Part shown: piece after piece, positions 1-9,216 of the stretch | How positions within the stretch are numbered: the first letter of the stretch is position 1 | Layout: each line of letters begins with the position of its first letter | Assembly: GCF_017744135.1 (NCBI RefSeq) | Contig: NZ_JAGHQU010000006.1 | Span: 62,001-126,000, forward strand | From: Endozoicomonas sp. G2_2 | GTDB taxonomy: Bacteria > Pseudomonadota > Gammaproteobacteria > Nevskiales > Salinisphaeraceae | Length of the DNA stretch: 64,000 bases | Reading direction: 5' to 3' | The notes under the pieces: model-generated | The model's input: the letters and a program-made list of their open reading frames with translations, nothing else | Database searches by the model: none | What the model was told of the DNA's origin: nothing | Position numbers and translations under genes: made by a program

Positions 1-54
1 AGTGTGCAGGCCATGAATACCGGCATGCGCCTGCTCCGAGATCGTAATACTCAT
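1..54 (-). CDS. hisC: Histidinol-phosphate aminotransferase, N-terminal fragment (inferred)
   Basis: Only the first 18 codons are inside the window, from an ATG at position 54 running off the left edge. The peptide reads MSITISEQAHAGIHGLHT, compatible with the short leader that precedes the conserved core of HisC. The assignment rests mainly on position: in many gammaproteobacteria hisC directly follows pheA in the gyrA-serC-pheA-hisC order, and this frame starts 35 bp after the pheA stop on the same strand. HisC converts histidinol phosphate and 2-oxoglutarate in histidine synthesis and often also transaminates phenylpyruvate. Too little protein is visible to exclude another gene. Confidence 0.5.
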   Translation of the reverse strand, partial: MSITISEQAHAGIHGLHT

Positions 55-89
55 GATTTCAATACGTTCCGAACAGATTTGAACGTGAC

Positions 90-1196
90 TTATGAATTCG
101 AATCGGGGCCGATCGCGCGCGGATAGGAACCCAGAACCTTCAGCATGGCCGCCTGCGACTCGATCGCGTCCAGCACCTGGCGCACACGCGCTTCCTCGAT
201 ATGGCCTTCCAGATCGATGAAGAAATTGTAGTCCCAGGCCTGGCGACGTGACGGGCGCGATTCGATCCGCGTGAGATCGACGCCGGCCTCTGCCCCGGGG
301 GTGAGCAGCCGATGCAGCATGCCCGGCTGATTGCGGATCGCCACCAGAATCGACGTCATGTCGTTACCGGTCGCCGGCACGCGCTGATTGCCGAGCACGA
401 GAAACCGTGTGGTGTTGTTCGGCTCGTCCTCGATGTTCGAGGCCAGCATGGGCAGCTCGTAGAACTCGGAGGCGGCACGACCCGCGATCGCAGCCGCCTG
501 GCTTTCGGCAGCAACGCGACGCGCGGCCTCGCCATTGCTGGACACCGCTTCGCGAACCACGCCGGGCAGCTGGCGATCCAGCCACTTGCGACACTGGGCG
601 AGCGACTGCGCATGGGCAACCACCCGCTTGACCGACCCGAGATCGCTCTCGCGCGAGAGCAGGTGATGATGCACCGCCAGCGCCACCTCGCCGCAGATGG
701 CCAGCGAACTGCCGACCAGCTGATCCAGCGTGTGGCTGACCACCCCTTCCGTCGAGTTCTCGACCGGCACCACGCCGAAATCGGCGTTGCCGGCCTCGAC
801 TTCGCGAAAGATCTCGTCGATCGCGGGCAACGGCAAGGCCCGCACCGAGTGGCCGAAATGCTTGTAGACCGCGGCCTGGGTGTATGTGCCTTCCGGCCCG
901 AGATAGGCGACTCTGAGCGGCGATTCCAATGCCAGACACGCCGACATCACCTCGCGCATCAAACGCGTGATGGTGGCGTTGTCGAGCGGGCCTTCGTTGC
1001 GTTCGGCAACGCGGCGCAGCACATCGGCCTCGCGCTCGGGCCGATAGAAATCGGTTCGCTGCTGGGCCTGCTTGATCTGCGCGACATCGAGCGCGACACC
1101 GGCGCGCTCAGCGATAAGAGACTGGATCTGCTGATCCAGTGTATCGATACGCTGGCGCGCCTCGGCCAGTGCCTGATCGTCGGACTTGTCGCTCAT
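90..1196 (-). CDS. pheA: Bifunctional chorismate mutase / prephenate dehydratase (P-protein)
   Basis: A 368-residue cytoplasmic enzyme that converts chorismate to prephenate and then to phenylpyruvate, the committed branch to phenylalanine. Three parts are visible: an AroQ-type chorismate mutase helix bundle (about residues 10-92, with the Arg- and Lys-rich segments around RIDTLDQQI and YRPERE), the dehydratase domain (about 95-275, with YLGPEGTYT, VPVENSTEG and the catalytic Thr of TTRF at 263-266), and a C-terminal ACT domain (about 281-355, with GMLHRLL and IESRPSR) expected to bind phenylalanine for feedback inhibition. Length matches the family. It starts 9 bp after the serA stop on the same strand, so the two are probably co-transcribed. 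Confidence 0.97.
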   Translation of the reverse strand: MSDKSDDQALAEARQRIDTLDQQIQSLIAERAGVALDVAQIKQAQQRTDFYRPEREADVLRRVAERNEGPLDNATITRLMREVMSACLALESPLRVAYLGPEGTYTQAAVYKHFGHSVRALPLPAIDEIFREVEAGNADFGVVPVENSTEGVVSHTLDQLVGSSLAICGEVALAVHHHLLSRESDLGSVKRVVAHAQSLAQCRKWLDRQLPGVVREAVSSNGEAARRVAAESQAAAIAGRAASEFYELPMLASNIEDEPNNTTRFLVLGNQRVPATGNDMTSILVAIRNQPGMLHRLLTPGAEAGVDLTRIESRPSRRQAWDYNFFIDLEGHIEEARVRQVLDAIESQAAMLKVLGSYPRAIGPDSNS

Positions 1197-1205
1197 GGCC
1201 GCGCG

Positions 1206-2399
1206 CTAGGCCGCGTCGCTGCCTACCGCGCCGAGATAGCGTACGCACAGCACGCCTTCGATACCGCGCAGTTCCTCGAGCGCCTCGTCGGCCACCTCGG
1301 CGTCAACATCGACCAGCGTGTACGCCACTTCGCCCTTCGACTTGTTGAGCAGATCGGCGATGTTGTGGCCATGCCGCGCGAGCGTCGACGAGATCTGCCC
1401 GACCATGTTTGGCACGTTGTTGTTCACGACCGCAATGCGATGGGCATTGGCGGTCGGCGGCATGATCGCTTCCGGGAAGTTCACCGAATTGCGGATGTTG
1501 CCGACTTCCAAATAGTCACGCAGCTGCTCGGCGATCATGACCGCACTGTTGTCCTCGGCCTCGTCGGTGGACGCACCCAGATGCGGCAGCGTGATCACGC
1601 GCTCGTGGCCACGCAGCTTTTCGGACGGAAAATCGCAGACATAGTAGTTGATCTTGCCGGACTCCAGCGCGCCGAGCACCGCGTCCTCGTCGACGATTTC
1701 GGCACGCGAGAAGTTGAGCAGCACAGCGCCCTTGCGCATCAGCTTGATGCGCTGGGCATCGATAAGCCCGCGCGTATCCTCCACCAGCGGCACATGCAGG
1801 GACACGAAGTCCGAGCGCGACAGCAACTCGTCGATCGACAGCGCTTCGGACACGCCGGCGTTGAGGCGCCAGGCGTTGTTCACCGTGATGCCGGGATCGA
1901 AGCCCTGGACGCTCATGCCCAGGCCCTGGGCGGCATTGGCCACGTTCACGCCGATTGCGCCCAGGCCGGCGACGCCGAGCGTGCGGCCCGGCAGTTCGAC
2001 GCCCTTGAAACGCTTCTTGCCGGCTTCGACCTCCTTCTTGAGGTCGTCGCCCGTGGAGGTGAGATCCTCCACATAGCGCCAGGCGCTCATGAGGTTGCGC
2101 GAGGACAGCAGCAGCCCGGCCAGGACCAGCTCCTTCACCGCGTTGGCGTTGGCGCCGGGAGCGTTGAACACCGGCACGCCACGCTTGCTCATGTCGGCCA
2201 CTGGAATATTGTTCACGCCTGCGCCGGCACGGCCGATGGCGCGCACGGAATCCGGAATGTCCATGTCGTGCATGTTGTGCGAACGCAGAATGATCGCGTC
2301 CGGCGTGGACAGTTCGGAAGCGATCTCATAGAGATCGCGAGGCAGGCGGTCGAGGCCCTTGGCCGAAATGCTGTTGAGCGTTTGTACCTTGAAGGTCAT
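1206..2399 (-). CDS. serA: D-3-phosphoglycerate dehydrogenase with ACT domain
   Basis: Predicted 397-residue NAD-dependent dehydrogenase that oxidises 3-phosphoglycerate to 3-phosphohydroxypyruvate, the first step of serine synthesis. The Rossmann dinucleotide motif GLGAIG lies near residue 147. Catalytic-region signatures NFSRAEIVDEDA (Arg and Glu) and LPHLGASTDEAE (His) follow, and an ACT domain occupies the last 75 or so residues. The start is the ATG at 2399, which has AAAGGA 6 bp upstream; a non-ATG start 18 bp further upstream gives a longer frame but lacks that spacing. The gene sits between serC and pheA. Having serA beside serC puts two consecutive steps of one pathway together. Confidence 0.95.
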   Translation of the reverse strand: MTFKVQTLNSISAKGLDRLPRDLYEIASELSTPDAIILRSHNMHDMDIPDSVRAIGRAGAGVNNIPVADMSKRGVPVFNAPGANANAVKELVLAGLLLSSRNLMSAWRYVEDLTSTGDDLKKEVEAGKKRFKGVELPGRTLGVAGLGAIGVNVANAAQGLGMSVQGFDPGITVNNAWRLNAGVSEALSIDELLSRSDFVSLHVPLVEDTRGLIDAQRIKLMRKGAVLLNFSRAEIVDEDAVLGALESGKINYYVCDFPSEKLRGHERVITLPHLGASTDEAEDNSAVMIAEQLRDYLEVGNIRNSVNFPEAIMPPTANAHRIAVVNNNVPNMVGQISSTLARHGHNIADLLNKSKGEVAYTLVDVDAEVADEALEELRGIEGVLCVRYLGAVGSDAA

Positions 2400-2453
2400 G
2401 ACTATCCTTTGATCCACGAAAATCGTTGACGGCGAGCGGCGACGGTTCGCGTG

Positions 2454-3536
2454 TCAGCCGTTGTCCTTTTCGAAGCCGCGCATGAAATCGATCAGCGCGT
2501 CGACGCCCGCTTCGGGCATGGCGTTGTAGATCGACGCACGCATGCCGCCGACCGACCGGTGACCCTTGAGCGTCGACAGACCGGCCCCTTCGGCTTGGGC
2601 CAGAAACGCCTTGTTCAGATCGTCGTCGGCAAGCAGGAACGGCACGTTCATGCGCGAGCGCGCCTCGGGCGCAACCGGGTTGCGATAGAAATCCGAGCTG
2701 TCGATGAAGCCGTAGAGCTTGTCGGCCTTGCGCTTGTTGCGCTCGGCCATGCCCTCGAGGCCGCCGTTGGCGAGAATCCACTCGAAGGTTAGGCCGGCCA
2801 TGTACCAGGCAAAGCACGGCGGCGTGTTGAGCATGGAATCGGCATCGGCCTGCTGCTGGTAGTCGAGCACCATGGGCGTGGACTTGATCGCACTGCCCAT
2901 GAGGTCGTTGCGCACGATGACCACGGTCACGCCGGCCGGGCCGGCGTTCTTCTGCGCGCCGGCATAGATCACGCCGTATTTGGAGACGTCGATCGGCTTG
3001 GACAGAAACGCCGACGACCAGTCGGCCACCAGCGGCACGTCGCCGACCTCCGGCACATCCGGAAATTCGACGCCCTGAATGGTCTCGTTCGGGGTGTAGT
3101 GGACATAGGCCGCGTCGTCGCGCAGCTGCCAGCCATCACGTCCCGGAATCTCGGTAAACCCGCCTTCTTCGCTGGAGGCGGCGACCGCGATATCGCCGTA
3201 CTTCTTGGCTTCCTTGACCGCCTTCTTGCCCCAGTTGCCGGTCACGACGTAATCGGCCTTGTCACTGTCGCCGAACAGGTTCATCGGCACGCCGGCGAAC
3301 TGGCCCGCGGCGCCGCCCTGCAGGAACAGCACGCTGTAGTTGTCCGGCACGTTCAGCAGCTTGCGCAGGTCCTGGGTGGCCTTCTCCGCAATGGAGACAA
3401 AGGCATCGCCGCGATGGCTCATTTCCATCACGGACATCCCGCTGCCCTGCCAGTCGAGCAGATCGGCCTGGGCCTTTTCGAGCACTTCGACCGGCAGCGT
3501 GGCCGGACCTGCACTGAAATTGTAGACGCGTGCCAT
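2454..3536 (-). CDS. serC: Phosphoserine aminotransferase
   Basis: A 360-residue PLP enzyme that transfers an amino group from glutamate to 3-phosphohydroxypyruvate (serine pathway) and to the C4 intermediate of pyridoxal phosphate synthesis. It begins with the family hallmark [10 protein letters not shown], and the PLP-binding lysine lies in [15 protein letters not shown] at about residue 198. The C-terminal [13 protein letters not shown] segment is also typical. The ATG at 3536 has GGGAGA about 9 bp upstream. The gene is 42 bp downstream of gyrA and 54 bp upstream of serA on the same strand, so it likely belongs to the gyrA-serC-serA-pheA-hisC series. Confidence 0.97.
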   Translation of the reverse strand: MARVYNFSAGPATLPVEVLEKAQADLLDWQGSGMSVMEMSHRGDAFVSIAEKATQDLRKLLNVPDNYSVLFLQGGAAGQFAGVPMNLFGDSDKADYVVTGNWGKKAVKEAKKYGDIAVAASSEEGGFTEIPGRDGWQLRDDAAYVHYTPNETIQGVEFPDVPEVGDVPLVADWSSAFLSKPIDVSKYGVIYAGAQKNAGPAGVTVVIVRNDLMGSAIKSTPMVLDYQQQADADSMLNTPPCFAWYMAGLTFEWILANGGLEGMAERNKRKADKLYGFIDSSDFYRNPVAPEARSRMNVPFLLADDDLNKAFLAQAEGAGLSTLKGHRSVGGMRASIYNAMPEAGVDALIDFMRGFEKDNG

Positions 3537-3578
3537 AGAACAAGTCTCCCGTTTTAAAATCGACAGCGCGCGCGGCGT

Positions 3579-6239
3579 CTAATCCGCGGCGTCGTCCGAA
3601 TCCGAATCGTTGTCGTCGTCGGCGGCCGGTGCGTCGGGCAGGTCGTCATCGACCGCCGCGCCATCGGCGTCGCCGTTTTCATCCTCGTCGTCTTCCGTGA
3701 CGATTCGATCAACGCCAACCAGATGCTGGTCGTCGGCGACGCGGATGATACGCACGCCCTGGGTGTTGCGCCCGAGCACCGAAATCTCGGCAACCGCGGT
3801 GCGAATCAGCGTACCCATATTGGATATCAGCATGATTTCGTCGTCTTCGAGCACCTGGGTGGCGCCCACCACCGCACCGGTCTTGTCGGACTGCTTGAGC
3901 GCAAGCACACCCTGACCGCCGCGGCCACGCAGCGGATAGTCCTCGACCGGCGTGCGCTTGCCATAACCCTGGGCGGTGACCGTGAGGATCTCGCCATCGC
4001 GGATCACGATCAGCCCGATCACGGCCGCATCGGCTTCGTCGTCGGGCAGGCGAATGCCGCGAACGCCGGCCGCGTTGCGCCCCATTTCACGCACGTCGGC
4101 CTCGGCGAAACGAATCACCTTGCCGCCCGAGGAAAACAGCATCACCTGATCCTGACCCGACGTGCGATCGACACCGACCAGCGCATCGTCTTCGCGCAGA
4201 TCGATGGCGATAATGCCGTTGGAACGCGGCCGCGAGAACTGCTCCAGCGCGGTCTTCTTCACCGTGCCGTTGCGGGTCGCGAAGAACACGTTTTCGTTGG
4301 TGTTGAAATCCTTGATCGGCAACACCTGCGAGATGCGCTCGTCGTTTTCCAGCGGCAGCAGGTTGACGATCGGCTTGCCGCGCGCGCCGCGACCAGCACT
4401 GGGCAGTTCATAGACCTTGAGCCAGTACGCCTTGCCGGCCGAGGAGAAGCACAACAGCGTGTCGTGCGTGTGCGTCACCCACAGCTTGTCGATGAAGTCG
4501 GCATCCTTGGTTGCCGTGGCCGACTTGCCGCGCCCACCGCGACGCTGGGCACGATAGGCATCCAGCGGCTGGGACTTCACATAGCCTTCGTGGGTGAGCG
4601 TGACCACCACGTCTTCCGGCGAGATCAGGTCCGCCGTGGTCAGATCCAGATGATTGCCGAGGATCTCGGTCTTGCGCTCGTCGCCGTAGTCGCGACGGAT
4701 CGCTTCCAGCTCTTCGCGGATCACCTCGAACAGCCGGTCCATATTGGACAGGATCTCGATATAGTCGGCGATCTTGTCGAGCAGCTGCTCGAACTCTTCG
4801 ATGATCTTGCTCTGCTCGAGCCCCGTCAGACGATGCAGGCGCAGATCGAGAATCGCCTGTGCCTGCGTCTCGGTCAGCCGGTACTTGCTCTGGCCTTGGC
4901 CGTTGTCCTGCAGACCATAGGCCTTGGACAGATCTGCCGGGCGCGAGGATTCCGCGCCCGCGCGCTCGAGCATGTCCACGACCTGCCCCGGCGGCCATTC
5001 GCGATTGATCAGTGCCTCGCGCGCCTCGGCCGGGCCGCTGGAGGCCTTGATCAGCGCGATCACCTCGTCGATGTTCGCCAGCGCGATGGTCAGGCCTTCC
5101 AGCACATGGGCCCGGGCGCGCGCCTTGGCCAGCTCGTACTGGGTGCGCCGGGTGACGACCTCTCGCCGGTGGCGGATGAACGCCTCGAGCATCTGCTTGA
5201 GATTGAGCGTGCGCGGCTGGCCGTCGTCGAGGGCGACCATGTTGATGCCGAACACAGTCTGCATCTGCGAATGCCGATACAGGTTGTTGAGCACGACCTC
5301 GGGTGTTTCGCCGCGCCGCAGCTCGACGACCATGCGCATGCCGTCCTTGTCGGACTCGTCGCGCAGTTCGGTGATGCCTTCGACGCGCTTTTCCTTGACC
5401 AGCTCGGCGATCTTTTCCAGCAGCCGCGCCTTGTTGACCTGGTACGGCAGCTCGGTGACCACGATCGCCTGCTTGCCGCGCTCGTCCACTTCTTCAAAGT
5501 GCGCCCGGGCGCGCATGTAGATCCGCCCGCGGCCGGTCTCATAGGCCTCGCGGATGCCGTCGGCGCCGTTGATCATGCCGGCGGTCGGGAAATCCGGGCC
5601 CGGCATGTGTTCCATCAGGCCCGCGATGCTGATCTGCGGGTCGTCCATCACCGCCAGCACGGCGTTCACCACCTCGACGAGGTTGTGCGGCGGGATGTTC
5701 GTGGCCATGCCGACCGCAATACCGGTACCGCCGTTGACGAGCAGGTTCGGCAACCGGGTCGGCAATACCGCCGGCTCCGATTCGGACTCGTCGTAGTTCG
5801 GGATGAAATCGACCGTATCCTTTTCGATATCGGCCAGAATCTCGTGCGCCAGGCGCGCCATGCGCACTTCGGTGTAGCGCATGGCCGCTGGCGCGTCGCC
5901 GTCCACGGAGCCGAAGTTGCCCTGGCCGTCGACCAGCACATAGCGCATGGAAAAGTCCTGCGCCATCCGCACGATGGTGTCGTAGACCGCGCTATCGCCG
6001 TGCGGGTGGTACTTACCGATCACGTCGCCGACCACGCGGGCGGACTTCTTGTACGACTTGTTCCAGTCGTTGCCCAGCTCGCGCATGGCGTAGAGCACAC
6101 GCCGGTGCACCGGCTTCAACCCGTCGCGCACATCGGGCAACGCACGCCCGACGATCACGCTCATGGCGTAGTCGAGATACGACTGGCGCATCTCGTCTTC
6201 GAGGTTGATCGAAAGAATCTCTTTTGCGACGTCGGCCAT
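3579..6239 (-). CDS. gyrA: DNA gyrase subunit A
   Basis: An 886-residue subunit of the type II topoisomerase that negatively supercoils DNA. Starting from the ATG at 6239, numbering in the breakage-reunion domain is identical to E. coli: Ser83 and Asp87 of the quinolone-determining region (GDSAVYD) are both the susceptible-type residues, and the DNA-cleaving Tyr122 is in AMRYTEV. The GyrA box QRRGGRGK opens the C-terminal wrapping domain. The protein ends in an unusually long acidic tail of Asp, Glu, Ala and Ser (about 40 residues). A GTG start 39 bp upstream is possible but would add residues not found in homologues. No clear Shine-Dalgarno is visible before 6239. A perfect hairpin lies just upstream. 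Confidence 0.97.
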   Translation of the reverse strand: MADVAKEILSINLEDEMRQSYLDYAMSVIVGRALPDVRDGLKPVHRRVLYAMRELGNDWNKSYKKSARVVGDVIGKYHPHGDSAVYDTIVRMAQDFSMRYVLVDGQGNFGSVDGDAPAAMRYTEVRMARLAHEILADIEKDTVDFIPNYDESESEPAVLPTRLPNLLVNGGTGIAVGMATNIPPHNLVEVVNAVLAVMDDPQISIAGLMEHMPGPDFPTAGMINGADGIREAYETGRGRIYMRARAHFEEVDERGKQAIVVTELPYQVNKARLLEKIAELVKEKRVEGITELRDESDKDGMRMVVELRRGETPEVVLNNLYRHSQMQTVFGINMVALDDGQPRTLNLKQMLEAFIRHRREVVTRRTQYELAKARARAHVLEGLTIALANIDEVIALIKASSGPAEAREALINREWPPGQVVDMLERAGAESSRPADLSKAYGLQDNGQGQSKYRLTETQAQAILDLRLHRLTGLEQSKIIEEFEQLLDKIADYIEILSNMDRLFEVIREELEAIRRDYGDERKTEILGNHLDLTTADLISPEDVVVTLTHEGYVKSQPLDAYRAQRRGGRGKSATATKDADFIDKLWVTHTHDTLLCFSSAGKAYWLKVYELPSAGRGARGKPIVNLLPLENDERISQVLPIKDFNTNENVFFATRNGTVKKTALEQFSRPRSNGIIAIDLREDDALVGVDRTSGQDQVMLFSSGGKVIRFAEADVREMGRNAAGVRGIRLPDDEADAAVIGLIVIRDGEILTVTAQGYGKRTPVEDYPLRGRGGQGVLALKQSDKTGAVVGATQVLEDDEIMLISNMGTLIRTAVAEISVLGRNTQGVRIIRVADDQHLVGVDRIVTEDDEDENGDADGAAVDDDLPDAPAADDDNDSDSDDAAD

Positions 6240-6258
6240 AGACTTGTTCTGGTAGAGC

Positions 6259-6276
6259 GGCCTGCACGCGCAGGCC
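6259..6276 (-). promoter_or_regulatory. Hairpin in the gyrA leader
   Basis: GGCCTGC and GCAGGCC form a perfect 7-bp stem with a 4-nt loop, ending 20 bp upstream of the gyrA ATG. It has no T-tract and is therefore not a terminator. It could influence mRNA stability or access to the weak gyrA ribosome site. Function is not known. Confidence 0.35.
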
Positions 6277-6467
6277 ACGGTCTTCGCGTATCCACGGGCT
6301 GGCGGTCAGCGTGTTTTCAGGCCTGTTCACAAGCCCGTCCAACGCAGTTCAGCGCCGTCGCGTAAAGCCGGTCATGTTAGCACAGCGGCGTGTGCCAAAA
6401 ACGCTTGATTGCGCTAGAGTGGCGGGCGTTCGCGCTCCCCGGCTTCCAACCCTTCGAAACGATCCCC

Positions 6468-7805
6468 ATGCGCAAGATCGATACGCTGATTCACGCCCGT
6501 TGGGTGGTGCCGGTCGACGGCCCCGCACGGGTGCTCGAGAACCACGCCGTGGCCGTTCATCACGGCACGATCGAGGCCGTGCTGCCCTGCGCCGAGGCGC
6601 GCGCCATGTTCGAGGCCGACGAGGTCATCGAGCTGGACAGCCACGCTCTGCTGCCGGGGCTGATCAACACCCACACCCATGCCGCGATGAACCTCATGCG
6701 CGGCATCGCCAACGACATGCCGCTCATGCCGTGGCTCACCGAGCACATCTGGCCGATCGAGGGCGAGTTCATGTCGCCCGAGTTCGTGGCCGACGGCACC
6801 GATCTCGCCATGGCCGAAATGCTGCGTTGTGGCACTACCTGCTTCAACGACATGTACTTCTTCCCCGACGTGGTCGCCGAACGCGTCGAGGCCGTCGGCA
6901 TGCGCGCGACCGTGGGTATGATCGTGATCGACTTCCCCACCGTCTGGGCCGCCAACGCCGACGAGTATCTGGAAAAGGGCCTGGCCCTGCGCGACGCCTG
7001 GCGCGGCCATGAACGCATCTCCACCGTGTTCGCGCCGCATGCGCCCTACACCGTGTCGGACGAGCCGCTGGAAAAGATTCGCACCTACGCCGACGAAATG
7101 GATCTGCGCGTGCACATGCACGTTCACGAGACCGCGTTCGAGGTGAACGACGCGCAGCAGAAGACCGGCAAGCGGCCGCTCGCGCGACTCAAGGACATGG
7201 GCCTGCTCACGCCCAATTTCCTCGCCGTGCACATGACCCAGCTCACCGACGACGAGATCGCCACCTGCGCGACCCACGGCGTGCACGTACTGCATTCGCC
7301 CGAATCCAACCTCAAGCTCGCGAGCGGCCTGTGCCCGGTACAGAAGCTCATCGATGCCGGTATAAACGTGGCGCTGGGTACCGACGGCGCGGCCTCCAAC
7401 AACGATCTCGACATGATCGGCGAGATGCGTACCGCCGCCTTCATCGGCAAGATTGCCGCAGACGACGCCGCCGCGGTCAGCGCCGATACCGTGCTGCGCA
7501 TGGCCACGCTTAACGGCGCCGAAGCACTGGGCATCGCCGATCACACCGGTTCGATCACGCCCGGCAAGGCCGCCGACCTTTGCGCCATCGACCTCGACGC
7601 GATCGAAACGCGGCCGACGTTCGACCCGGTTGCCGCCGTGGTCTACAACGCGTCGCGCGAACAGGTCACCGATACCTGGGTCGCCGGCCAGCGGCTGCTC
7701 GCCGATCGTCGCCTGACCACGCTCGACGAAGCGGACCTGCGCGAACGTGCTGCCGGCTGGCAGCAGAAACTGGCGGCACAGGACAAGAACGAGGACAGCC
7801 AATGA
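6468..7805 (+). CDS. mtaD: TRZ/ATZ-family amidohydrolase, probable 5'-methylthioadenosine / S-adenosylhomocysteine deaminase
   Basis: A 445-residue metal-dependent deaminase of the amidohydrolase superfamily. Family members of this neighbourhood deaminate methylthioadenosine, S-adenosylhomocysteine or 5'-deoxyadenosine. Metal ligands are visible in order: the HxH of INTHTHAAM, the His of HMHVHETAF, the His of LAVHMTQL and the Asp of LGTDGAASNNDLDM. The ATG at 6468 gives the normal N-terminus (MRKIDTLIHARW); the open frame continues upstream without homology. The gene is divergent from gyrA and starts the mtaD-ubiG-mupP-yciK run. Its stop overlaps the ubiG start (ATGA at 7802-7805). Substrate is inferred from context and family. 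Confidence 0.88.
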   Translation: MRKIDTLIHARWVVPVDGPARVLENHAVAVHHGTIEAVLPCAEARAMFEADEVIELDSHALLPGLINTHTHAAMNLMRGIANDMPLMPWLTEHIWPIEGEFMSPEFVADGTDLAMAEMLRCGTTCFNDMYFFPDVVAERVEAVGMRATVGMIVIDFPTVWAANADEYLEKGLALRDAWRGHERISTVFAPHAPYTVSDEPLEKIRTYADEMDLRVHMHVHETAFEVNDAQQKTGKRPLARLKDMGLLTPNFLAVHMTQLTDDEIATCATHGVHVLHSPESNLKLASGLCPVQKLIDAGINVALGTDGAASNNDLDMIGEMRTAAFIGKIAADDAAAVSADTVLRMATLNGAEALGIADHTGSITPGKAADLCAIDLDAIETRPTFDPVAAVVYNASREQVTDTWVAGQRLLADRRLTTLDEADLRERAAGWQQKLAAQDKNEDSQ

Positions 7806-8512
7806 CAAGCGATCAGAACGCCGAACTGGCCAAGTTCGGCCGTCTCGCCGAACGCTGGTGGGACACGTCGGGCGAGATGCGCCCGCTGCACGACATCAAC
7901 CCACTGCGTACGGAGTTCATCGACCGGCGCGCGCCGCTGGCTGGCAAGCGTGTGCTCGACGTCGGCTGCGGCGCTGGCATCCTCTCGGAAGCGCTGGCGC
8001 GGCGCGGCGCGCAGGTGACCGGCCTGGACCTGTCGCCCGAGTTGATCGAGGCGGCCAGCGCCCATGCGGCGGAAAGCGATCTGGCGATCGACTATCGCTG
8101 CGTGTCGAGCCGCGATCTGGCGCGCGAAATGGCCGGCGCCTTCGATATCGTTGTCTGCTACGAAATGCTCGAGCATGTCGACACGCCGGCCTATGTGGTC
8201 GACGACTGCGCCATGCTCGCGGCACCCGGTGGCGATCTGTTCTTCTCGACCATCAACCGCAGCCCGAAATCCTGGCTTTTGGCGATCGGCGGCGCCGAGT
8301 ACGTGCTGGGGCTTTTGCCGCGCGGCACGCATGAATACGCCAAGCTCATTCGGCCATCCGAGCTGGGCACCTGGTGCCGCCACGCCGGGCTCGAAGTCAA
8401 CGAAATCGCAGGCATGCGCTACAACCCGCTCACGCGTCGCGCGGCGCTCGAAAAACGCCCGGACGTGAACTACTTTCTGCACGCCAAGCGCCCCGTGAGG
8501 CAGCGCACATGA
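7802..8512 (+). CDS. ubiG: Ubiquinone biosynthesis O-methyltransferase
   Basis: A 236-residue class I SAM-dependent methyltransferase that performs both O-methylations in ubiquinone synthesis. It opens with the UbiG signature FGRLAERWWDTSGEMRPLH, followed by the SAM-binding loop VLDVGCGAGIL at about residues 50-60 and CYEMLEHV near 118. The C-terminal part contains the conserved GMRYNPLT. GAGGA precedes the ATG. It overlaps mtaD upstream and mupP downstream by 4 bp each, which suggests translational coupling. Confidence 0.96.
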   Translation: MTSDQNAELAKFGRLAERWWDTSGEMRPLHDINPLRTEFIDRRAPLAGKRVLDVGCGAGILSEALARRGAQVTGLDLSPELIEAASAHAAESDLAIDYRCVSSRDLAREMAGAFDIVVCYEMLEHVDTPAYVVDDCAMLAAPGGDLFFSTINRSPKSWLLAIGGAEYVLGLLPRGTHEYAKLIRPSELGTWCRHAGLEVNEIAGMRYNPLTRRAALEKRPDVNYFLHAKRPVRQRT

Positions 8513-9216
8513 GTGTCGCGCCCTACCAGGCGGTGCTGTTCGATCTCGACGGCACCCTGCTCGATACCGCGCCCGATCTGGCCGGCGCGATCAACGACAT
8601 GCGCCGCGAACGCGGCCTCGAGCCGATGCCGCTGGCCGAACTGGCGCCGCTATGCTCGTTCGGCGGCCGCGGCATGCTCGGCAAGGGCCTCGACCTGCGC
8701 CCGGAAGACGACGATTACAGCACCGCCTACGACGCCTTCATCGAAACCTATCGTGGCCGCATGACCCGCGACACGCGCGCATACGACGGCATGCGCGAGC
8801 TGGTGCGCGAACTCACCGAGGCCGGCTGCGCCTGGGGCGTGATCACCAACAAGATGGAAGCGCTCGCCCTGCCCCTGATGACCCACATGGCTTTCGATCC
8901 GGCGCCGGCCTGCGTGATCGGCGGCGACAGCGCGGGCGTGGCCAAACCCGACCCGGCGCCGATGTATCTCGCCTGCGAGCGGATCGGCGTCGATCCCGCG
9001 CGCTGCATCTACGTCGGCGACTCGGATCGCGACGTGGCGGCAGGGCGCGCTGCCGGCATGGCCACGATCGGCGTGGCCTACGGCTATATCCCGCCGGGCG
9101 ACGACATCCACGGCTGGAACGCCGATGTCGTCGTCGATACCGTGGCCGATCTGCTGCCCGCCATCGAGCGCCTGAAACAGATCCGTTTTTCGACCGCAAA
9201 GACCGCACCGCAATGA
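8509..9216 (+). CDS. mupP: HAD phosphatase, probable N-acetylmuramic acid 6-phosphate phosphatase
   Basis: A 235-residue haloacid-dehalogenase hydrolase with motif I FDLDGTLLDT, motif II VITNK, motif III Lys in VAKPDPAPM and motif IV GDSDRDVAAGRAAG. The sequence alone would also fit phosphoglycolate phosphatase (Gph). Position between ubiG and yciK matches the Pseudomonas MupP locus, where the enzyme dephosphorylates MurNAc 6-phosphate in a cell-wall recycling route that bypasses de novo UDP-MurNAc synthesis. The partner genes amgK and murU are not in this window. It overlaps ubiG and yciK by 4 bp (ATGA). Confidence 0.85.
   Translation: MSVAPYQAVLFDLDGTLLDTAPDLAGAINDMRRERGLEPMPLAELAPLCSFGGRGMLGKGLDLRPEDDDYSTAYDAFIETYRGRMTRDTRAYDGMRELVRELTEAGCAWGVITNKMEALALPLMTHMAFDPAPACVIGGDSAGVAKPDPAPMYLACERIGVDPARCIYVGDSDRDVAAGRAAGMATIGVAYGYIPPGDDIHGWNADVVVDTVADLLPAIERLKQIRFSTAKTAPQ

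Noticed and set aside
312-2429. 705-codon open frame on the plus strand opposite pheA and serA
   Set aside because: A shadow of the high-GC coding strands. The opposite frames encode complete, recognisable enzymes; the same holds for long antisense frames opposite gyrA, smc, infB, nusA, pnp and nqr genes.
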